Shown one piece after another: positions 10,499 to 21,349 of a DNA stretch of 64,000 nucleotides. How positions within the stretch are numbered: position 1 is the first letter of the stretch; the number at the start of each line of letters is the position of its first letter. This DNA is from Chiua virens (taxonomy: Eukaryota; Basidiomycota; Agaricomycetes; Boletales; Boletaceae). The stretch spans positions 62,001 through 126,000 of the forward strand of contig JAHNUO010000016.1 in assembly GCA_019787685.1 (NCBI GenBank), given 5' to 3'. The position numbers and the translations under genes were made by a program. Under the pieces are notes generated by a model. It did not search any database and had not been told where the DNA came from. It saw only the letters and a list, made by a program, of their open reading frames with translations.

Positions 10499-11918
10499 TC
10501 AGTTGGACGTCGCCTGAGTGTAGGCAGTGCTGGCAAAGCCGACTTGCTTGTTTGTGGTATCGAATACGCTGTAGTAGCGCTCGCTACAACAAGGTCAGTG
10601 CGAGGGCAACAAGAGAGTGCAATAAATGTAGACGTACAGGAAAGTGTAACCGTTGATAAAGTCGAGACCGGACCCAGACGGGGTTCCAATGTCACTTATA
10701 ATGAGGTAGATTCCGCTGGAGCTCCCTCCGATGGCAGTGTTGAGTGAACGAGGCCAGATCTGCGCGTTGGGCGTGAGATCGTATGATTTGCTCCCAATGT
10801 TGAACGTCAATGTCTGCAAATTGGCATATTGGGTAGAGGTGATGCTGAGAAGGCTGGTTGCCTGATCTTGGGTGGCACCAGTCAAGGACTGGTAGGTCTG
10901 GAACGCATCTATATATCGAGCGTTAGCACTCTTGGTAGCACAATCTCGGTATATCAACATACCGGAGGCAATAAGGATGAGAGTTGTGCCAGTGTCAACA
11001 ATACCAGAGGTAGTCGACAGAATAGTTTGGCTGCCATAAGAGATCGACTCGTCAATACCCCAGTAGTACGATGCCGGGGTGCTCGTTGTGAGCGGAACGT
11101 AGTTTACCGAGCCGGTGATGACCGAACTATCATAGCCGCCAAACGTGAGCTCACCACCGCTGTTGGACTCGGAGGCGGGGACAAAGTAGACGCCAAGTAC
11201 CTCCTGCGAGATCGTTCCTTGGGACAAGAGGTTGTCTGTTACCGTAGGGACTGTGCCAGTGTTGGTGACTGTACCCTGAGTCAGGTCGACAGGGCCAACA
11301 CCAAGGATACCATCGACGCCAGAGAAACCGGTAGATGAACTGGCTACCCCGATGGATTGTTGACTGATGACCAATCCGGAGGAGAGTGTGACGGTATCAA
11401 GCCATTCCTCTCCAGAAAAGCTTCCAGACCCATACGTCACCGACTGTAAAATAGCCTCAGGACGATGCGAACCACATAGGTAACATCCTCCACATACCAC
11501 GCTATCCCCAGTATCCTTACTGGTATTAGTCTGAGTGTACGATTTACCCGCTCCCACCCACGTGCTGGAGCTCCCAGTATCGACCGCGAGCGTGTCTGGG
11601 GTGAGTCAGCTCCACATCCAGTATAATGGCAGCGATTTACTTACAGTATGTTGGGGGTTGTCCGACTCCGACACTAGCAGTGTACCAGAAACCGGTATTT
11701 GTCGCGCTCAAAGATCCGCTGCGTTTTCCGTTGTGGCTGGCCTGTTTCATGGCCTGGACACGGGCGCGATCCTTCTCAACAACGTTGAGGGTACTGCGTT
11801 CGCCGACCTTCCTTGCAAAGCTGAGGGTGGCTTTGCCACTATGACGGGTGAGAGGGCTCGCGTCAACAGTGGATAACGCGACGAGTATAAGAGAGAGAAT
11901 CGTTTTAGAAGGCACCAT
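10499..11918 (-). CDS. pepsin-type aspartic protease (A1 family, polyporopepsin-like), secreted
   Basis: Five exons (11918-11645, 11595-11498, 11443-10963, 10908-10638, 10583-10499) give 402 residues with no stop. The start at 11,918 opens a signal peptide (TILSLILVALSTVDA) followed by a propeptide. Mature features are the first active site LAVDTGSSSTWVG (about residue 97, directly after intron 1), the flap region SVTYGSGSFSGEE split by intron 2, and the second active site GIVDTGTTLI (about 275, just before intron 3). The C-terminus is GYTFLERYYSVFDTTNKQVGFA, created by splicing intron 4 (10584-10637). It closely follows basidiomycete polyporopepsins: an acid endopeptidase, probably extracellular and used for nutrition. 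All introns are GT-AG, 49-54 bp. Confidence 0.93.
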
Positions 11919-13380
11919 GATGACTTGGGAGAGCGTACTGAATATTGGAGGTCATCTTGGGAGCTCTTAAAGACTCGGGGTGCGCTATTTTTCGTGTCAC
12001 GATCAACACAAGGAATGTGATGGTTGCTTGGTTTCGACCTCCTCATTGCCATCGGAAAGTAAACATTGTCCGAGATCACATGTACTTCGACTCACCTGGA
12101 GTGTCGCTTTGCAGGATAGAGCGCCAAACACACTGGAAGATGCGTAATAATGCGTAAATCCATCATGCCATTGTATTCGCACTTGATCATCAAGCCTCCG
12201 CGCTGTGTTCTTCTATGATCGATTTGACGCTTACCCCTAAATCCGGATGTCAACCACAGGAAGAGCATTTCAACGAATCACCTGTACCACTGCATGTGTC
12301 GGTTAGACGACTATGACGGAATTCAGGTGGCGGTGAGATACAATGCTGTAGCAAGAATGTGTCTCCCGGGCCGGAGCTTTGAATTCAGGTTTCGCATAAG
12401 GCAAATACCTCGACCTCACGAATCTTGCTCATGAGAATGACTTCATCTAAGCAAGCAGAAAAGTACAAAGGGCTCGTAACTATGAAATCAGACGGACTCC
12501 TAGACGATCGTAGTAGCCAATTTGAATGCTTATCATCATTCTACGCTTTTAAGGCGGTTGATGTTGGCTCACCATCAGTTCTTGTCGCTCATGCGGCGTG
12601 TTGCTTCAACCTTTCTGGAAAGAAGCTAGAACGTGTCTGAGTCTTAGTGGTCTACAGAAGGCGCACGGAGGACCGTGGGAGGCGGAACCTGTGAATGATC
12701 CGGCCGCACTGATGCTGTTCCACTTGGCAAGCACAGGGAATCTGGGCGAAACACTCATCGTGTCGTTTGAGCGGTTCCGTCAAGCTCCGATCAATCGATC
12801 AAGGTTGGTCGTGCCTCGACAGACGAGAATTGTTGGATTGTTTGTGCTTCTGCCCAGGGCGAATTCTTTCCCCAATGCGAGCAAGATATTTTGACGAGGA
12901 TCCATGGATCGTTCTACGTAGCGCCCAGAACACCACAAGGAAAGCGGGCCATCCATATTTCTCGCGGGTAACGTAACTAACGTTGGTCGGGCTGGGTATT
13001 CGAGCTCAATTTTCAGTGCGAACAACCAGTGCTAAGGTACGCGGGACTGGGGCAGTGGAGATTCCGGGAATCAAGGTCGCTCTAAGACTCGTAGTGGCAG
13101 ACTGAGCAAGAGTTAAATCATCTGTTTGTGCTTAGCAAAGCTTACATTTTCCACTATGTCTTGCATGGGATTGGACCTTCATTCGATGGAATTGAAAGCC
13201 GGACTGTCACGACGTGGTCCACCAACCCCAGATGGTCCACCGCCAGTATAAAGACTAAAGAGCCAATGCGTCAAGGAGAACAATGTCGTGTTCTACTGGT
13301 ATTTAAACAATCATACTACCTCTGGCACTTTAATTGCTAAGGTTGTTGTCCTATGAACAGCATCTACCAAAACCTGAGAA
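11919..13380. other. non-coding stretch upstream of the protease
   Basis: Only short frames without recognisable domains. The first few hundred bases should carry the protease promoter on the minus strand; no convincing TATA box was found. No repeat partner elsewhere in the window was noticed. Confidence 0.5.
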
Positions 13381-13800
13381 GATGCACCCCGCACCGCACT
13401 GGCAAGTAGCAGAAATCTTCCTGGACATCTTTTCTCACTGGCAGGCGCCTTACTGGGATGTTTCGAAAAACTACTTTCCGGGAGCCCTTGAGACCTGCTG
13501 ATGTTGCCGCTCTCGCCCAAACATGTCGTGGATTCAAGGAACCAGCACTCGACGTGTTCTGGTTAGTCTTAGCTGATCTAACCCCCGTGGTTCGCTGTAT
13601 TCACCAAGGCTGCTATCATATATATCTGTGCTCGAGGGTACGAAGTTCATGTTTCTTCCCCATTGATGTCTTTGAACCATGCCATGGAAGATATACAGCT
13701 CTCACAGGCCACTTGAACAAGCTGAGTGGGACACCCTACATGACTTTAGCAATGTGTTCTACTCCTACAATATTGAACCCTTTTTGAACCCTGTGCTCGA
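13381..13800 (+). pseudogene. F-box protein relic
   Basis: Three pieces in different frames resemble a basidiomycete F-box/leucine-rich protein: VAEIFLDIFSHW (about 13,407), then LRPADVAALAQTCRGFKEPA followed by LDVFW (13,487 on), then RPLEQAEWDTLHDFSNVFYS (about 13,700). The second is the F-box core and the third the start of the variable region seen in these proteins. The frames do not join through plausible introns, and no leucine-rich continuation follows. It is best read as a truncated, frame-shifted relic; an unrecognised splice form is less likely. Confidence 0.6.
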
Positions 13801-15020
13801 TGGGAGTTGTGATGGTCACCATCAGATACTTATATTGCCAGTTTCCGGCGCTCATGCGGACATCCCAATACGGGCAATATGGCGACGCGCGACTAGGGTT
13901 TGATCTATCCATTTGGACCGAGATCTTTTCGCCTTCCCTCCATGTGATCACTGATCCCCGGCTGCCTCTCAAAAATGAACTTCGACCTGCAGTGTTTATT
14001 CATTCATTGAAGGGATGACCGGATCAGTGAACGACGGTGATACTGACACCAAGGACCATATGCGCAATTGAAGTAACCTCCATGCAGTCCCGGACCCCAT
14101 TCCTGCTCATGTTGATGCAATATGCATTATAATTATAATTTGCTGTGGAGTTGCAAGAGAAAGAGTGTCAAATCACCTGTTACCTGGCATGGCCATGAAA
14201 GTCTTAAATTTCGAAACAAGAAAACGCAGCTATCCGCAGCGCCCATGTGACGTCATCAAGGTACGCGGTGGTGTCGTAGATAAGACGGTTGCGGTGATGG
14301 AGGGTTAGATGGGGCTAAAGGGATGATCTTCGATGTCAGCTAACTTCCTCATTCGCATTGTGTTACACTGATAACATGTTTTCTTCGCCAGAATTGAAAC
14401 AAACAAGCTCAGGGCCCGGATACAGTCTCAGTGAGTCGTTGTCAACGTGAAGGATGATATGATGATTCAACTCGAATCATGCATGCGGGCGACGTATTGA
14501 TCGTGTGGCGCCACAAACCTTCTTCAACCGAGACCGAGGGACGTAATAACGATATCACACACGCGTCTTCAGGGTTGACGGTTTCCTTGGGAGAGAAGTG
14601 ACTACCCGGGAAAGCCCTGCAGCTGAAGCTCGTAGCCTCACACCTACTGCATCAGATGGGCCCGTTGGAACTAAAGCTACCGTTCGTGGTACGGACCTTG
14701 GTGAGTCCCCGCTGACATTTGAAATGCTGACACTGAATAAGGAGAATTCCGGAATGCCGCTCAATAACGAAGCTTCCATGTCAGTACATAAATGAAACTT
14801 CTTGGCACCGATGCGCCCGATACATAAGCCTTGTGGTGCGAATCGAAGAACCACGTTTCGGGGACCCGCCCAACAATCGGCCGCTGCAGAAAAGCGCTGT
14901 CAGTTCGTTGAATCGTGCATAGCGAATCCTGCAGGTGGGCGAATTCATACCTGCTCTTCTTATCCGTTCACTCTTTGAAGCAGCCAGGTCCTGCCATCCT
15001 TCTGAGACGACGTGCACGGC
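13801..15020. other. non-coding stretch upstream of the first DUF6533-type gene
   Basis: No supported gene. The two open frames of about 80-100 codons near 14,600-14,850 overlap each other on opposite strands and show no domain. The part next to 15,021 should contain the promoter of the membrane protein gene. Confidence 0.5.
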
Positions 15021-16778
15021 ATGTCATCCGATTTGAGTCTCCACTTTGCAAGCCATACAGCTGAAACAACTATGTATCCAGTACGATCACTCGAGATTCT
15101 CCTTACTCGGTGGTCATTCTCACATACGATACAGTTGCAGTTGGTTGTCGCTGTTGGATATGATTACAGTAAGCTGCGCAGTTTTCTATCCCGCCATTTT
15201 CGTCGCGAAATAACTTGGAAACTTGTCGCTCCAGTCCTCACGTTCTCAAGAGAGGTATTCTCCCTCATTTTCTCCTTGGATGCTTACTGAAAATTGCGTT
15301 GATTAAAGATAGACTATGTTTGGGTAAGCGAACAGCAGTTCGAGTAGATGTGCCATCACTTATGGCCTTGTAGTGTAAGCGCTGGACCTGGGTTTCCACA
15401 ATATTCGTCATTGTAAGCATCGGATTTCATCGGGATTTTGCTATGTTGTCGAACCAACTTTCCTTACAGGTCCGCTATTCTGGTCTTTGTTGGGCTATGT
15501 AGGTGTATCTTCGCTATGTTCCATATGGTTTCACATGCTTAATCGAACTTTTTCCTAGGACGAATGGGCTTGGTATGTTTAAAACGATAGTTTGATGTTG
15601 ATCAAGCTGACGAGTGTACTTCCAGTCGGAAGTACTTTTGTACCTGGCCCACTCAATGTAAGTCTTAGTTTCTCGTAACCACCCACCAACAAATAATTGA
15701 ATATTTATAGGTGTAAGTGCTTTAGTTCCTTCGATGAGGCCATGTCGCTCATGATCAAACAGATGTAAGTACAATGATTAATATTCTCAACACACGTGCT
15801 TACATACGTCGAAGGTAGTGCGCTGTTTCTGCTTTCTTGTTGGGCGTTTCCTGTGTTCATGTGTGCTGCTGATGGTGAGTTGACATTTCTTGATTTATTT
15901 ATAGTTTAATTTCAAGTACAGTGGTGATGATCCTACGTGTCTATGCAATGTGGAATCGATCCAGGACAATACTTGGCGTTCTTCTATTTGCTTTTATATC
16001 ACAGGTTATCACTTCCTTTGTTTTTCCAGCCATTTACAATGTTCCAGCTAGCCACTTCTCAGGTATGGTTCTGATCGAATCCAATGTGGACCTTATGTGT
16101 CTTATATTCCTTCTCCAGCGACTGTCGAACAAGTCCTCAATTACTCATTTTGCAGTGGGACATTTCATAATGTCCCACAACTTGAAGGTGTATATGTTAC
16201 TCTTCCACGACTTCTTCTCAGCGCCATGCTGTTGATCCTTGCTGTCTACCAAACTGTGAAGCAATCATTTGTGTTGTACAAGGAAACCAGGCATTGGCAA
16301 CCCAATCGGTATATCTCGCAGCTCGCCAGAGATGGCATTGTTTATTTCATTATGTATGCACCTATCTTTTCTCCTCAGTCCGTCGTCATATTCCCCTTCT
16401 GACCCCTTGATCTCGCGTGTAACTAATGTTTTTGTCTGACCTCTTAGGAACACGTTTTACAACGTTACTGTCTTGGTCCTCGAGTCGCCTACCACAAGCA
16501 CAATAAACGATCCTAATATCAATTTTTTGTCGCTGGTGTTGAACCTTGCCGTGTGTCCCATCATGCCTCGGTTCATCATCAGTGTACGAGAGCTGTTTGA
16601 CCACGATCGGCGTGGGCACGGGGAGGGTATCGACACTGGATTCGGCGTATTTTCTGGATCGCAAACGATCGCGTTTGCGACCGCCCCGGGACAGGATGAG
16701 ACAATTGTGGGAAGTGACGCGGGCGAATCAGACGCGGTTCGATTAGAGATGGTCGGAGATGGTGCGTATCACGTATGA
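15021..16778 (+). CDS. DUF6533-type seven-helix membrane protein, copy 1
   Basis: The exons assemble into the basidiomycete family whose N-terminal signature is DY.LTF..E....W....T.....F..RY. Here YDYILTFSREIDYVW is joined across introns near 15,172-15,236 and 15,256-15,308, followed by CKRWTWVSTIFVI and VRYSGL. Further helices are in ADVVMILRVYAMWNRSRTIL (about 15,920) and in VTLPRLLLSAMLLILAVYQ. The last helix is in NFLSLVLNLAVCPI, followed by a hydrophilic Ser/Gly/Glu-rich cytoplasmic tail ending at 16,778. The family is abundant in mushrooms and its function is unknown; the topology resembles a receptor or sensor. The ATG at 15,021 fits the MSSD start of copies 2 and 3. At least eight small introns are inferred, so exon edges are approximate. 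No break was found. Confidence 0.8.
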
Positions 16779-16867
16779 GGTATTCGGTTCCGGAACGGGT
16801 GATGCAAATAGCCGGCGATCATGATGGTTTCCTTGAGATCCACGTGTAAGATGTCACTGTTGTATGT

Positions 16868-17000
16868 TTGTTATCCAAGTACTTGTTGAAGTTGACACGA
16901 ATCCAAAGCAATCGCCGAACGTTTGAAATCGCCACCTATGTTTTTTTCGTTACGTCGTATCAAAATGTCTTCGGGCAATGCTGAGCGCTCGAGCAGCATG
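16868..17000 (+). repeat. duplicated 3' flank of the DUF6533-type genes (member 1)
   Basis: The block from GACACGAATCCAA through CAATGCTGAGCGCTCGAGCA recurs after copy 2 at 20,775-20,886. The duplicated module therefore includes DNA downstream of the gene. Confidence 0.7.
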
Positions 17001-17014
17001 TTATGGAATTGGGA

Positions 17015-17236
17015 CCATGGTATGGAGCCCCAAGTGCCAAAAACTAGCGCGAAATACATCATGTCAGCGCATTCTAGAGACTCGTCCCCGCCCGCGAACG
17101 GGATTTCGCACAAAGGATCAGTGCATGACTGTAACATAACTTTCGAATGTAAAAGGGGCACACTTCCTGAGCACATAAGGCGTCCACATCAATGTAATAA
17201 TGAGTTGGGAATGAAGGATAGACAAGTATTTTAAGT
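17015..17236 (+). repeat. left inverted arm of the foldback-like element
   Basis: Pairs with 18,187-18,413 read on the opposite strand. Identity is high but interrupted by small indels. Confidence 0.75.
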
Positions 17237-17529
17237 ATGACACTGCTACTAGTTGATATGCAAAGTACCTGAGGTATAGAGAGGGTGGGGGGTCAAAATG
17301 TCGTTGCTTGATCAGTGAGGGGGAGGAGGGCCAAGGCTCACCGGGAGTAGGACCCCTTGCGGCATCAGCGACGTCTCTGATGCTGATCGGGACGGTGAGA
17401 CTTTGGAACGGAAGCGTCGTATACCCTGTCACACCATGCAAAGTGTGTGACATTCATTCCCCCTGCATGATCAATCGATCACCAGCGGCCAGCCTCACCA
17501 CCTACCCGCGGCCGACGTGTGTGACGCGA

Positions 17530-18115
17530 CGCCGGATCGGAACGGTGACGACACGTCATGTCACTCACCTCCCTACACCTCCACCCTCCTACACTTCATT
17601 CCCTGCTCCCCATACCTCAAGGCCTCACCACCTCCTACCTGTTCATAACGCCAACGACACCGACGTACGTGATGGCACACCCATTCGCCCTCCCCAGCCC
17701 ACCTCGGCAGTGGGCACCACCTATATTTCACCCCACCCTCTCCCTCGTCTCACATCCATCATGCTCCAGGCCCACCACACCTCACCCGCTCCCCGCTCCC
17801 TTCGTGGCAATGACGACGACGACGCGTGCACCCGTCTGATCAGTCGGCCACCACCCTCTCTCCCCCCTCTCCTTCGTGGCGACGACTCAATGACGACGCG
17901 ACGAATACGACGACGACCTCACCCTAGTAGCACCCGTTATGCTACCAAGCCCACCACACCCCACCTTCTCCCATTGTGGCGACGACGATGATGCCGCGGC
18001 ATGACGAGACTCGGAATGAGACGACGGCGCGACGCGATGACGAGGACCCGACGCGGCACGACACGACACGGCACGACGAGGTCGATCGAGATCGTCCCAA
18101 CGCGACGACGATGCG
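17530..18115. repeat. composition-skewed and CGA/GAC-rich low-complexity DNA
   Basis: 17,530-17,880 is a C-rich, G-poor run (CACCACCTCC, CTCCCC and similar) on the + strand. 17,810-18,115 is dominated by GACGACGAC / CGACGCGAC trinucleotide-like repeats. Long open frames here (e.g. 17,308-17,991, Thr/Pro/His-rich) come from the skew and lack any domain. Confidence 0.7.
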
Positions 18116-18186
18116 ATAATGTGTCGCATCGTCCACGTGTCGCGTTTGTTTGGACAATGAGGAGAGGGGGAGGACGCGACACATAC

Positions 18187-18413
18187 TTAAATACTTAAAT
18201 ATGTTCAACTACTTGTCCATCCTTCATTCCCAACTCGTTATTACATTGATATGAACGTCTTATGTGCTCAGGAAGTGTGCCCTTTGACATTCGAAACTTG
18301 TTTTACAGTTGTGCACTGATCCTTTGTGCGAAATCGCACTCGTGCCTCTAAAGTGTGTTGATATGATGTATTTCGCGCTATTTTTTTTTGGCACCTGCAG
18401 CTCCATACCATGG
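18187..18413 (-). repeat. right inverted arm of the foldback-like element
   Basis: Inverse match to 17,015-17,236. Confidence 0.75.
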
Positions 18414-18487
18414 AACTACGGGTAGCACTGACTCACTGGACGGTCGGACTTCTGGCGATTCCAGACCATTGAGTACTTCAAACGTAC

Positions 18488-18840
18488 ATATGTGCGTCCC
18501 CGAGCCCCCTCGAAAGCTTCTCGAGCCGTCAGTTAGCCTATCGGGAAAAAGTGAGGCGTGACAATCATTTACAATCCTTTATAATCCAATTGTAGGTTAT
18601 CTATAACCTTATAATACGACAGGGTGGATAGTAGTGAAGCAGGCTCCCAGTGATAGATGATCTTAGATATCAGAATTTGAAGCAGAATCGTCTTCTCAAA
18701 TGCGCCACGCCTTGGTGGACATGGTCCAAGTTGCTCAGGGTGCGAACAAAAGAAGCACGTGTGCATGCCAGTGCAGCTTCCATCAGATTCAGAAGCCACC
18801 CTGCCAGCCGGGGTGCTGTAGATTCCACGTAGAACTCACC
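18488..18840 (+). repeat. duplicated 5' flank of DUF6533-type genes (member 1)
   Basis: Blocks TGTGCGTCCCCGAG, GCTTCTCGAGCCGTC, TTGAAGCAGAATCGTCTTCT, AATGCGCCACGCCTTGGT and GCTGTAGATTCCACGTAGAA recur in order at 20,943-21,175 with substitutions and deletions. This shows the tandem module includes upstream DNA as well. Confidence 0.7.
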
Positions 18841-18910
18841 CGGTAAGTTTGAGTTACTGTATCGTCATAGTCTGTCACAGACTGCATTCACAAATATCTA
18901 AGGCTGAACC

Positions 18911-18917
18911 TATAAAT
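18911..18917 (+). promoter_or_regulatory. TATA box of DUF6533-type gene copy 2
   Basis: TATAAAT followed by GGGCGCGATATCGCCGAGG lies 46 bp upstream of the ATG at 18,957. The same block stands upstream of copy 3. Confidence 0.65.
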
Positions 18918-18956
18918 GGGCGCGATATCGCCGAGGCTCCCCGTTTCGACGAAGCT

Positions 18957-20765
18957 ATGTCTTCAGATTCGCTATCTGCCTTACGGTCCCTTCAACTAAT
19001 CGACTACGTATCCGGTGAGTCTGATCACAGGTCGTCGATGTGTCCTCTAACAAGGCGAACACAGTTTCATTGATCACAGCTGTTGTATATGATTATAGTG
19101 GGTGGTCCATCGTTTCGTATTGGGATGACTGAAGCAACTACGCCGTTTTTGGCTAGTCCTCACGTTTTCGGGAGAGGTATTCTTTTTGTTGCTACATTCT
19201 TTTCGTCGCTAACGATCTGCTTAGATAGAATATGTATGGGTGAGCGAAGTATGATTACGGAGTGAGCCCTGAGTCCAACCCGAGAGTTGTACAGTATAAG
19301 CCCTGGACGTGGGTCTCCACGATGTTCGTTGCTGTGCGTAAACAACAACCTGGCTAAATATTCACTCTACATTCATGCTGCAATCTTCACGTAGATTCGT
19401 TATCTTGGTCTTTTCTGGGCCATGTAGGTGTCGACCGTGCTAAAGAATACGGAACTTTTGGCTGATTATAACCACACTCAAGTTCGAGTGGAATCAGTAA
19501 GTTTGCTTTAAACTTCGGCTAATTTTACTGGCTAAGCGACCTTCAGCTAGCAGTACTTTTCTACACGGCCCTGTGAAAGTTAGTCTTCGTGTATTTTGTC
19601 TGTTCCTCCGCTTAAGGTTGCATTCTGATAGGCGTATGATTTCGATTCTACCAATAATTCTGCATTTCTGATAATCAACCAGGTGTAAGTGCCTTGCCTT
19701 CGAGCCCATCACAATGTCGAATCTTAGAATAATGTTCCAAAGGCACCGCACTATATCTCGCGGCACAGTGGGCCTTTCAAGTGTTCCTTGCTGTCGCCGA
19801 TAGTGAGTTACCATGCTGCTGGATACTTCTTTCCTTTATATCTTATTCTCTTAACAGTAGTTATAATCATGCACGTATGGGCGATGTGGGGTTGTTCCAG
19901 GACAATCCTCTGCGTTCTCCTGATCAGTTATATCACGGATGTTGTCCTTTCCATTATTTTCGCAGGGATATACAATACCACCACCCATCTATCAGGTCTG
20001 TGTGTCATGCGCACTTGAAGGATGAGTCCATTGATGTCGAGATGTCACATCTTCCTTTCCGCTACCATTTTCTTTCAGTGATAGTGGCGCAAACACTAGA
20101 TTTCACACATTGCAATTATTCGATTAGTGTACCAATTTATGCGCAGATGCTTTATATCATTCCGCGACTCCTCTTCGTTGTTCTCTTGTTCATCCTCACT
20201 GTCTTCCAATTTCTGAGACAGTCTGTTGATATGTACAGAGTGACACAATCTCGGATACCCAAGCAATATGTGGGCTTCTTGGCGATGGAGGTTGTTATTT
20301 ACTTTGTTCTGTGCGTCCTTCGTCATTTTATGTCGCATGAACCAAGCATTGACGTATGTTCCACTTCGCTTATGCAGGAACGTGCTCTTTGGGATCACTG
20401 CTGTGATTCAAGATGATCCTGCACTGGACACTACCTCGACAGCGTATCCTGTCTATGTTTTGCATTATCTTCATATCCACTATGGTTCCTCGGTGTATCA
20501 TCAACTTGCGGGAGATGTATTGGAATGGAGAGAAGGACGACCATTTCAGCCGAGTTGAAGAACCTGACACCTTCTTACTGCGTTGGCACAATTAATGCGA
20601 GCCAACCAGAGGAAAGATCCGGAAGTTGGAATCGGCGAGGAGATGCAGCTTGAGTTGGTTAGAGACAGACGTAGGAATAGAAGTAGGGTTCAGTTGGTGG
20701 ATGTGGTAACTCGGAACTCGAGTTCTCAGACTATCTTGTGTGGTTGGTGTATGAGTAGTTGCTGA
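18957..20765 (+). pseudogene. DUF6533-type membrane protein, copy 2, frame-shifted in the last helix
   Basis: The start MSSDSLSALRSLQLIDYVS is spliced to VSLITAVVYDY, then ILTFSGE, IEYVW, YKPWTWVSTMFVA and IRYLGLFWAM, using introns of about 50-60 bp. HVWAMWGCSRTIL and IPRLLFVVLLFILTVFQFL follow. In the last coding part the frame shifts: relative to copy 3 there is a 1-nt gain near 20,452 and a 1-nt loss near 20,570. The frame between them ends at a stop at 20,556. Downstream the frame resumes as QLMRANQRKDPEVGIGEEMQ, matching the tail of copy 3. The product would lack part of helix 7 and the tail. It is either a recent pseudogene or a truncated variant. Confidence 0.75.
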
Positions 20766-20774
20766 CCTTGTCAA

Positions 20775-20886
20775 TGACACGAATCCAACTTGAAAGCAAA
20801 TACCGAACATTAGAAATCGCTGCCGGTGCTTTTCATAATACTTATCGAAAATATACCTCGACAATGCTGAGCGCTCGAGCACCGCA
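20775..20886 (+). repeat. duplicated 3' flank of DUF6533-type genes (member 2)
   Basis: Matches 16,868-17,000 (GACACGAATCCAA...AATGCTGAGCGCTCGAGCA). Confidence 0.7.
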
Positions 20887-20942
20887 ATGACCCGGGTGAG
20901 GTAGCTGGCTGGGCTGGACCTCTGTCAGTGGCGATTCCAGAT

Positions 20943-21175
20943 CAGGTATGTGCGTCTCCGAGTTTCCTCGGAGGCTTCTCAATCCGTCCGTTAGTATAGT
21001 CATTCTCTGACGGGCTCGCGCGCGTGACTGAGTGTAGCTATCAGAGCTTGAAGCGGAATTGTCTTTTCAAATGCACCACGCCTTGGTCGACACACAGGTT
21101 TCCGACTGGCAAAAGAAGTAACATGCAAATTCAGGGATGCTGTAAATTCTACATAGAAACTCACCGCAATTGTAC
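20943..21175 (+). repeat. duplicated 5' flank of DUF6533-type genes (member 2)
   Basis: Degenerate copy of 18,488-18,840; it ends with an AACTCACCG block like the one at 18,834-18,840. Confidence 0.65.
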
Positions 21176-21349
21176 GGGACAAATAGTTACATAGGTGGCA
21201 TATACAAGCGTAAACTCAGGCACTTCTTCAATTTCAAGCTCCCAGTACTGGTGCTTATTATCGACAGGTTACAATTAAGCGCACACTCTTCGAAGAACAA
21301 ATCGTTTTGAATCGGTGGCGGGACTCTGCGGTACGTTTTTACTATATCG

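Larger units (their letters stand above)
17015..18413. mobile_element. 1.4 kb foldback-like element with about 220 bp inverted arms
   Basis: The arm 17,015-17,236 (starting CCATGGTATGGAG, ending TATTTTAAGTA) is repeated in inverse orientation at 18,187-18,413. Both contain TAGCGCGAAATACATCAT, TTTCGCACAAAGGATCAGTG and GGCACACTTCCTGAGCACATAA in the same order. The 950 bp between them are strongly skewed in composition and encode no transposase. It could be a foldback/MITE-like element or an inverted duplication of gene flank; one arm continues directly from the 3' flank of membrane gene copy 1. Confidence 0.65.

Noticed and set aside
10459..10747. Plus-strand open frames over the protease 3' end
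   Set aside because: Antisense to the spliced protease exons, which are supported by active-site motifs.
13679..14018. Separate small genes after the F-box relic
   Set aside because: The first part belongs to the F-box relic; the rest has no family resemblance.
17308..17991. 227-codon Thr/Pro/His-rich open frame
   Set aside because: Open only because the + strand is C-rich and G-poor and then CGA-repetitive; no conserved motif.
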